Source: an uncultured Parabacteroides sp.
Lineage (GTDB): Bacteria; Bacteroidota; Bacteroidia; Bacteroidales; Tannerellaceae
Direction of reading: 5' to 3'
DNA length: 11,767 nucleotides
NCBI GenBank assembly: GCA_900552415.1
Contig: USAD01000062.1
Coordinates: forward strand, 1-11,767
The position numbers and the translations under genes were made by a program. The notes beneath the pieces are model-generated. The model made no database searches. It worked only from the letters and a program-made list of their open reading frames with translations, and was not told the DNA's origin. Shown piece after piece: positions 6,771 to 11,767 of this stretch. Position 1 is the stretch's first letter. The number at the start of each line of letters is the position of its first letter.

Positions 6771-7769
6771 TTATTTATAGAATGTCTTTTGGAAGGCGGA
6801 ATATTCATCCTTGCCCCGGACGACTCGCTGCCAGAAGGCGGAAAGGAAACCGCTGCCGTAGCCAAGCAGCTGGATGAACGAGGCGATGATGGCGAGCGTC
6901 CCGATCCGCAAGCTGCGGTTCGTCAGAGAGGCGTCGATCCCGATCAGCAGGGCGTAAACCACGAGTGGGAGCAGGGCCCATGGGCAAACCAACGCGCCGA
7001 GCAGCAGCACGAGGCAACCGAGCGTGAAGACCGCCGGCAGGAGGTGCACCACCTTCAGCGAGTCGGGGTATTTCTTGTAGAGGTTGATCCGGGCGATCCC
7101 GAAATTATAGACCTGGCGGTAGAACTTGCGCCAGTCGGTGCGCCGCTTGTGATAAACCCAGGCGGAAGGGAAGAGGCAGACCTTATAGCCGCCCTTGAAG
7201 AGGCGGATACTGAAGTCGATGTCCTCGCCGAACCGCATCCGCGAGAAGCCGTTCAGGGTACGGAACACCTCGGCCCGGATGCCCATGTTGAAACTGCGGG
7301 GATAGAACTTGTCCATCTTCTTCTTGCCGCCCCGGATGCCGCCGGTGGTGAAGAAGGAGGTCATCGCGTAGTTGATGGCCTTCTGCACGTCGGTAAAATC
7401 GTCGGAGGCCTTGTCGGGGCCACCGAAGGCGTCGGCGCCCGTGCGGGCGATCCCGTCGCGGACGGCCTGGATATAGCCCGGCGGCAGGACGCAGTCGGAG
7501 TCGAGAACGATCAGGTAATCGCCCTTGCTCTCGCGGGCACCCACGTTGCGGGCGTTGCCCGGTCCGCCGTTGGGGATGCGGATGTAGTGGATATCAAGCC
7601 GGTCGCGGTAATGGTCGGCCACCTCGTCGGAGGCGACGGTCGAGCCATCCTCGACGATAACCACTTCGAAGCCTCCCGCCGTCTGCCGGGTGAGGCTCTC
7701 CAGCAATTCCTCCACCTCGTTCGGGCGGTTGAAGACGGGGATGATCAGGGAGATTGACGGATTGTCCAT
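6771..7769 (-). CDS. Membrane-anchored GT2 family glycosyltransferase
   Basis: A 332-residue GT2 enzyme with an N-terminal GT-A catalytic domain and a C-terminal membrane region. Residues 6-13 (ISLIIPVF) start the fold, VEDGS is at 39-43, the donor-binding DSD is at 90-92 (VLDSDCVLP), and GEDIDFS at 181-187 supplies the usual catalytic acid/acceptor-site motif. Three hydrophobic segments follow at about 241-262, 264-282 and 288-310, so the enzyme is probably held at the inner membrane with its catalytic domain in the cytoplasm, working on a lipid-linked or membrane acceptor. Its ATG lies 3 bases after the stop of the upstream GT2 gene, so the two are almost certainly co-translated. It is the last gene of the leftward cluster. 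Substrate unknown; because it has three helices, a processive synthase is less likely than a single-sugar transferase. Confidence 0.91.
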   Translation of the reverse strand: MDNPSISLIIPVFNRPNEVEELLESLTRQTAGGFEVVIVEDGSTVASDEVADHYRDRLDIHYIRIPNGGPGNARNVGARESKGDYLIVLDSDCVLPPGYIQAVRDGIARTGADAFGGPDKASDDFTDVQKAINYAMTSFFTTGGIRGGKKKMDKFYPRSFNMGIRAEVFRTLNGFSRMRFGEDIDFSIRLFKGGYKVCLFPSAWVYHKRRTDWRKFYRQVYNFGIARINLYKKYPDSLKVVHLLPAVFTLGCLVLLLGALVCPWALLPLVVYALLIGIDASLTNRSLRIGTLAIIASFIQLLGYGSGFLSAFWQRVVRGKDEYSAFQKTFYK

Positions 7770-7772
7770 GGC

Positions 7773-8513
7773 TTAACGCAGGATATTGTATTTAACCAAC
7801 CCGATCTTATGCAGGAAATAGCGGACGGAGACCTTCAGTACGCCCAGCCCGTAGATGGTACTGTTCTTGATGTTGATGGATGAGGCCTCCTTGAAATATT
7901 TCGTCGGGCAGGTGATCTCGGCGATCTCGTAGCCCTTGTCGCAGATCTGGGCGATAATCTCGTTGTCGAAGATGAAATTATCCGACAGCATGTTGAAGTT
8001 GACGCTCCGCAGCACCTTGCCCGAATAGGCCCGATAGCCGGTATGGTATTCCGCCAGCTTGTTGCCCATCAGCAAGTTTTGGAAGAAGGTGAGGCCGCGG
8101 TTGGCGATATACTTGTAGATCGGCATGCCTCCTTTCAACGCGCCCTTACCCAAAATACGGGAGGCGAAGACCACCTCATAAACCCCGTTGGCGATGAGGT
8201 AGATCATGGACTGCAGGAGGAGCGGCGTGTATTGGTAGTCGGGATGGAGCATCACGACGATGTCCGACCCGATCTCGAGCGCCTTGTTATAGCAGGTCTT
8301 CTGGTTGCCGCCGTAGCCTTTGTTCTTATCGTGCTTGATGACATATTTGATGCCCAGTTGCTTGGCCACCTCGACCGTGTTGTCGCGGCTGCAGTCGTCG
8401 ACCAGGATGACGTTGTCGACGATGTCGAACGGGATCTCGTCGTAAGTTTGTTTCAGCGTCTTCTCTGCATTGTAGGCGGGAAGGACGATGGTTACTTTCA
8501 AGTTCTTTACCAT
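7773..8513 (-). CDS. GT2 family, polyprenyl-phosphate sugar synthase-like glycosyltransferase
   Basis: A 246-residue GT2 protein of the dolichol-phosphate-mannose/glucose synthase-like group, expected to move a sugar from a nucleotide donor to polyprenyl phosphate on the cytoplasmic face. Visible motifs are VTIVLPAYNAEKTL at 7-20, ILVDDCSRDNT at 36-46, GYGGNQKTCYNKAL at 66-79 (a loop characteristic of this subgroup), the metal-site motif LHPDYQY at 89-95, and YHTGYRAYSGKVL at about 156-168. H90 takes the place of the first Asp of a classic DXD. There are no C-terminal membrane helices, unlike GtrB- or ArnC-type synthases, so it would be a peripheral enzyme. It sits between the GT-C gene (9 bases upstream) and another GT2 (3 bases downstream), which supports a role as donor supplier for the GT-C protein. 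A nucleotide-sugar transferase to another acceptor is the alternative. Confidence 0.88.
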   Translation of the reverse strand: MVKNLKVTIVLPAYNAEKTLKQTYDEIPFDIVDNVILVDDCSRDNTVEVAKQLGIKYVIKHDKNKGYGGNQKTCYNKALEIGSDIVVMLHPDYQYTPLLLQSMIYLIANGVYEVVFASRILGKGALKGGMPIYKYIANRGLTFFQNLLMGNKLAEYHTGYRAYSGKVLRSVNFNMLSDNFIFDNEIIAQICDKGYEIAEITCPTKYFKEASSINIKNSTIYGLGVLKVSVRYFLHKIGLVKYNILR

Positions 8514-8522
8514 GATGTTTTT

Positions 8523-10088
8523 TTACTGTTTATTTCCGAATTTGGCTTGTGCCTTCTCCCGCTCGAACCGGAGCAGGTAGGTATCCGGGTTCTTTAAATG
8601 GATCATGACCGGGAAAAGCTCCGGGTTGTTCTCGATTGCGGGGAAGAGGTAACGGGGCGTCGAGCTGAAGCCGAGCTGCTCGAGCACGACGTAATCGACC
8701 TTCGCCTCGACCATGTCGCGGATGAGCTGGGCTTGGTCTTCCGTCCAGCTGTACATCGTCACGGCCGTCTTGCTATACATATAGAAGAGCTCCGGCTTGC
8801 GCGAGCAGACCACCGTATTGGCGGGCAACCGCTTGCGTACCTCCTTGGCGATCGTAAAGAAGTTCTGGTAGTTGGGCGGATAGGGCATCTTGTTCATCCG
8901 GTGCAGCGTCTCCAGTTGCGGATAGGCGAACCCGGCGACGACAAGCAGCAGGAGCCAGGGCGAGAAGCCCTTGATTGGCGTGAACCGCTTGAGTGCCCAG
9001 CTGATGGCGACCCAAAGCCCGATCAGGAGGCTTACCTCGAGGAAGGGCAGCAGGGGCGTCGTGTAACGGTTACCGCTCGGGGTGCTGAACAACGAGATGA
9101 CGCCGAAGGTCGCTACGGTATAGGCCATGAACAGCCATTTGTAACGGCTCAGTCGCCACATGCCGATGCCGATCAACCCGAAAAGGAGAATCGCCACGAT
9201 CCATTCGCCCACCGTGGTTGCCGTGTCGTAGTTGACATCCATGTAGGGCAGGATAGAGTTGGGGATCGCCTTCGTCAGCAACATCTGGAAGGTCTCGAAG
9301 AAGCGGCCGATGATGCCGCCCAGATCGAGTGTGCCCTCCTCAGGCCTCCAATGGTTCGAGGAGGCGATCATGTCGATATAGCGGCTCTGTTCCAGGCCTT
9401 GCAGCTTGTTGCGCAACATCCAGGGCAACAGGCAGACCGCAAAACCTCCGGCGAAGGCGAGTGTCTCCTTCCACCGCTTGGTCAGCAGGAGATAGCACAG
9501 GATCGCCGCGATAAGGGCGATGCCTTGCGTCCGGATATGATAATTGAAGGCGGCGGTCACGATAGCGAGATAGAAAAAGGGCTCACGCCAGAAGGGTCGC
9601 TCCGACTCGTCCGCCTTGTAAAGGAACCAACAGGCCAGTACCGAGGTGAAGAGGAACGAGGTCTCGCTCATCATCATCGTCGCGAAATGCAGTACCTGAT
9701 AGTTGACCAGCACCGCCGCCGAGGCGACGAACGCCAACGGCCGCGACACGCCCCGTCGCTCGACGAAGAGGAACAGCAGCAGGGCACTTCCCAAAAGGAA
9801 GAGCCCGTTGAGTACCTTCTGCGGGAAGAAGCTGTCCGTAAAGAACCGGACGACCGACATCAACAGGGGATAACCCGGCGGAAAAACATTCGACGGGTTA
9901 TGCGCCGCGTTCGTGATATCGGCATAGCCATGCCCCTCGGCGATCGAGGTCGACAGCATGTAGTAGGTGCAGTTGTCGCCGTTCATATCCAGCTTCTCGT
10001 CGAATATGTAGGAGAACGCCAGCACGAACAGCAGTGTCAGCCCGGCGAGGTAGAGGAGGCGATTGCCCGATAATTGGCCCTTTTCCAT
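8523..10088 (-). CDS. GT-C membrane glycosyltransferase (GT39/ArnT-like)
   Basis: A 521-residue polytopic protein with the layout of the PMT/ArnT (GT39, GT83) family, enzymes that transfer a sugar from a polyprenyl-phosphate carrier to a lipid or protein outside the inner membrane. The first helix is at about 11-28, followed by a periplasmic loop with DMNGDNCTYYMLSTSIAEG at 34-52, where the acidic residues D34 and D38 are candidates for the catalytic aspartate, and PPGYPLL at 70-76, a motif typical of this family. About ten further hydrophobic segments run to roughly residue 395, and a soluble tail of about 120 residues, predicted periplasmic, ends in a charged stretch. No Shine-Dalgarno is seen; the start is the first ATG of the frame, 16 bases after ahcY stops. 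Family call is good; sugar and acceptor are open. Confidence 0.85.
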   Translation of the reverse strand: MEKGQLSGNRLLYLAGLTLLFVLAFSYIFDEKLDMNGDNCTYYMLSTSIAEGHGYADITNAAHNPSNVFPPGYPLLMSVVRFFTDSFFPQKVLNGLFLLGSALLLFLFVERRGVSRPLAFVASAAVLVNYQVLHFATMMMSETSFLFTSVLACWFLYKADESERPFWREPFFYLAIVTAAFNYHIRTQGIALIAAILCYLLLTKRWKETLAFAGGFAVCLLPWMLRNKLQGLEQSRYIDMIASSNHWRPEEGTLDLGGIIGRFFETFQMLLTKAIPNSILPYMDVNYDTATTVGEWIVAILLFGLIGIGMWRLSRYKWLFMAYTVATFGVISLFSTPSGNRYTTPLLPFLEVSLLIGLWVAISWALKRFTPIKGFSPWLLLLVVAGFAYPQLETLHRMNKMPYPPNYQNFFTIAKEVRKRLPANTVVCSRKPELFYMYSKTAVTMYSWTEDQAQLIRDMVEAKVDYVVLEQLGFSSTPRYLFPAIENNPELFPVMIHLKNPDTYLLRFEREKAQAKFGNKQ

Positions 10089-10104
10089 GATCGCGAGCGA
10101 TTAA

Positions 10105-11523
10105 TTAATAGCGATAGAAATCTGCCTTGTAAGGGCCCTCGACCGGAACACCGATATAATCGGCCTGTTTTTGGGTCAGCTTCGTCAGCTTGACGCCGAT
10201 CCGCTCCAAGTGCAGGCGAGCGACCTCCTCGTCCAGATATTTAGGAAGACGGTAAACACCGACCTCATAATCTTTCTGCCACAAATCCATCTGAGCCAAA
10301 ACCTGGTTCGTAAACGAGTTACTCATGACGAATGACGCGTGGCCAGTCGCGCAACCAAGGTTCACGAGACGTCCCTCCGCCAAAAGGAAGATGGCGTGTC
10401 CGTCAGGGAAGGTATATTTATCCACTTGCGGCTTGATGTTCAGGTGGGCGATACCCGGATAGTTCACCAGTTTGTCTACCTGGATCTCATTGTCGAAGTG
10501 ACCGATGTTGCAGACAATCGCCTGGTCCTTCATCTGCTCCATGTGCTCGATGCGGATGATGTCGCAGTTGCCGGTAGTCGTTACGAAGATATTACCCTCT
10601 TTTACGGCCTCTTCCATAGTGGTTACCTCATAACCCTCCATAGCCGCTTGCAGGGCACAGATCGGGTCAATCTCGGTTACCAGTACCCGTGCGCCATACG
10701 AACGCATGGATTGGGCACAACCTTTACCCACGTCGCCATAACCAGCAACGACAACGACCTTACCCGCGATCATCACGTCGGTCGCGCGTTTGATACCATC
10801 GGCCAGCGACTCGCGGCAGCCGTAAAGGTTATCGAATTTCGATTTTGTCACTGAGTCGTTCACGTTGATGGCCGGGATCAGCAATTCGCCACGCTCCATC
10901 ATCTGGTAGAGGCGGTGAACACCGGTCGTTGTCTCCTCCGAGACACCACGCATCTCGGCGATCGTGCGGTGCCAGCGGGTCGGGTCCTCTTCCAGGATCC
11001 GGTTCAACGTGTCGAGGATGCACTGCTCCTCATGGTTCTGTCCTACGCGATGGATCGTCTCCGGATCATTCTCGGCACGATAACCCATGTGCAGAAGCAA
11101 TGAGGCGTCGCCACCATCGTCCACGATCAGATGCGGACCTTTACCGTCGGGGAAGCGGAGCGCCATCTCGGTACACCACCAATATTCCTCAAGGCTCTCA
11201 CCTTTCCAAGCAAAGACAGGTACGCCATCGGCCGCGATCGCCGCTGCCGCATGATCCTGTGTAGAGAAGATGTTGCAACTTGCCCAACGGACGTCGGCGC
11301 CCAAAGCGACCAGCGTCTCGATCAGGACGGCTGTCTGGATCGTCATGTGAAGCGAGCCGGTGATACGTGCGCCCTTCAGCGGTTTTTGGTCGGCATATTT
11401 CTGGCGCAATGCCATCAAGCCCGGCATCTCGTGTTCTGAAATCTCAATCTCTTTGCGGCCAAACTCGGCCAAGCCCATATCGGCCACCTTGTAAGGCAGG
11501 TCGGAAGGAAATAATGGTGTCAT
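10105..11523 (-). CDS. ahcY: Adenosylhomocysteinase (S-adenosylhomocysteine hydrolase)
   Basis: Cytoplasmic NAD-dependent enzyme that reversibly splits S-adenosylhomocysteine into adenosine and homocysteine, removing the product inhibitor of methyltransferases and feeding the methionine cycle. At 472 residues it is the bacterial long form with the ~40-residue insertion near 150-190. Signatures: SLHMTIQTA at 57-65, DDGGD at 135-139, SEETTTG at 195-201, VTKSKFDN at 225-232 with the active-site Lys and Asp, the Rossmann loop GYGDVGKG at 261-268, IGHFDNE at 340-346 with the catalytic His, and a C-terminal KADFYRY. That tail contributes Lys and Tyr to the NAD site of a partner subunit in the tetramer; this copy has Phe where many homologues have His. 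It is the first gene of the leftward cluster with a 16-base gap to the GT-C gene. A complete, intact housekeeping gene. Confidence 0.98.
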   Translation of the reverse strand: MTPLFPSDLPYKVADMGLAEFGRKEIEISEHEMPGLMALRQKYADQKPLKGARITGSLHMTIQTAVLIETLVALGADVRWASCNIFSTQDHAAAAIAADGVPVFAWKGESLEEYWWCTEMALRFPDGKGPHLIVDDGGDASLLLHMGYRAENDPETIHRVGQNHEEQCILDTLNRILEEDPTRWHRTIAEMRGVSEETTTGVHRLYQMMERGELLIPAINVNDSVTKSKFDNLYGCRESLADGIKRATDVMIAGKVVVVAGYGDVGKGCAQSMRSYGARVLVTEIDPICALQAAMEGYEVTTMEEAVKEGNIFVTTTGNCDIIRIEHMEQMKDQAIVCNIGHFDNEIQVDKLVNYPGIAHLNIKPQVDKYTFPDGHAIFLLAEGRLVNLGCATGHASFVMSNSFTNQVLAQMDLWQKDYEVGVYRLPKYLDEEVARLHLERIGVKLTKLTQKQADYIGVPVEGPYKADFYRY

Positions 11524-11545
11524 AAATTCATCTTTTTGTTGATAC

Positions 11546-11572
11546 TGCCGCGAAGATAGCCTTTTCGCGGCA
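11546..11572 (-). promoter_or_regulatory. Inverted repeat in the ahcY leader
   Basis: TGCCGCGAA (11546-11554) and TTCGCGGCA (11564-11572) form a perfect 9-base-pair stem with a nine-base loop, centred about 36 bases before the ahcY ATG. It could be a 5' leader hairpin or an operator for a dimeric regulator. No known SAM or SAH riboswitch fold is recognisable, and no clear TTTG/TAnnTTTG Bacteroidota promoter could be placed in 11524-11679; TATCTTCG in the loop region of the - strand is a one-mismatch -7 match but lacks a -33 partner. Confidence 0.45.
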
Positions 11573-11679
11573 TTTTCCCCTCTTCGCTCTTATTAAAAAG
11601 CGGTAAAAGACCAAGCGGAGACCGGCACAGTTGAGAGGAAAAACTTTATCCATAGATTCCAACTTCTCCTTTTTTTACG

Positions 11680-11767
11680 TTTCCCACATATTTCCCACAT
11701 ATTTCCCACATATTTCCCACATATTTCCCACATATTTCCCACATATTTCCCACATATTTCCCACATA
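11680..11767. repeat. Eight exact tandem copies of an 11-bp repeat (continues past the edge)
   Basis: The unit TTTCCCACATA is repeated without a single mismatch from 11680 to the last base, and the eighth copy ends exactly at the edge, so the true copy number is unknown. The array lies 157 bases or more upstream of the ahcY start. Eleven bases is close to one DNA helical turn, so each copy shows the same face of the helix. Perfect identity suggests recent expansion by slippage. There is no spacer sequence, so this is not CRISPR. Frames through it are open on both strands only because of the repeat. Confidence 0.95.

Noticed and set aside
6386..6877. Repeat-containing open frames through the 42-bp array (GLNIPIF repeats on -, EYRYIQP and GRISVYS repeats on +)
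   Set aside because: The array is open in several frames only because 42 is divisible by three. Starts lie inside neighbouring genes and the conserved feature is a palindrome, not a peptide.
6789..7757. 322-codon open frame on the + strand opposite the membrane-anchored GT2
   Set aside because: Low-complexity, acidic and motif-free; it mirrors the G+C-rich GT2 gene with DSD and GED motifs on the other strand.
8598..10073. 491-codon open frame on the + strand opposite the GT-C gene
   Set aside because: Its product is rich in Arg, His, Asp, Glu and Gln with no fold or motif, as expected of an antisense frame in high-G+C DNA. The opposite strand encodes a clear membrane protein.
10089..10104. 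Palindrome ATCGC-GA-GCGAT between ahcY and the GT-C gene as a terminator
   Set aside because: Five base pairs with a two-base loop and no T-tract is too small to stop transcription.
11524..11679. SAM or SAH riboswitch before ahcY
   Set aside because: Only a single simple hairpin is visible; no multi-helix junction or known consensus could be recognised by eye.
11680..11767. Replication origin with DnaA boxes or plasmid iterons
   Set aside because: TTTCCCACA differs from TTATCCACA at two positions in every copy, and there is no initiator gene or other origin landmark nearby.

Overview
The window comes from a Bacteroidales-type genome (a Parabacteroides- or Tannerella-like bacterium would fit, but the sequence alone cannot settle the genus). 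The evidence is a long bacterial-type AhcY, a YfhO protein closing a glycosyltransferase cluster, the style of the GT4 and GT2 enzymes, and weak or absent Shine-Dalgarno sequences at most starts. Base composition is very uneven: sampled 60-base lines run from 21/60 G+C (1021-1080) to 44/60 (7441-7500).

Region 1 (1-6489, + strand) is the downstream end of a surface-polysaccharide or glycan assembly cluster. It holds the last 38 codons of an unidentified gene, a GT2 glycosyltransferase, an AT-rich GT23/fucosyltransferase-like protein, a GT4 glycosyltransferase, a second GT2 and a large YfhO-family membrane protein. Genes are packed with overlaps (TGATG near 115-119, ATGA at 3190-3193) or gaps of 4-25 bases, so they probably form one transcription unit entering from the left.

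Region 2 (6490-6770) is the convergent gap between the two clusters. It contains five tandem copies of a 42-bp unit carrying a hairpin, followed by a strong hairpin just past the stop of the leftward cluster. Base-pairing asymmetry suggests the repeat hairpins belong to the rightward transcript and the last hairpin to the leftward one.

Region 3 (6771-11523, - strand) reads leftward: ahcY, then a GT-C (GT39/ArnT-like) membrane glycosyltransferase, a polyprenyl-phosphate-sugar-synthase-like GT2, and a membrane-anchored GT2, with gaps of only 16, 9 and 3 bases. The pair of a lipid-sugar synthase and a GT-C transferase fits a system in which a sugar is loaded on a polyprenyl phosphate in the cytoplasm and transferred to an acceptor outside the membrane. 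The placement behind ahcY looks like read-through from a housekeeping promoter.

Region 4 (11524-11767) is the ahcY leader with a 9-bp-stem hairpin and, further upstream, eight exact copies of an 11-bp repeat that run off the window edge. I see no CRISPR, tRNA, rRNA, transposase or phage gene. The most unexplained sequence is the two repeat arrays, not the proteins.
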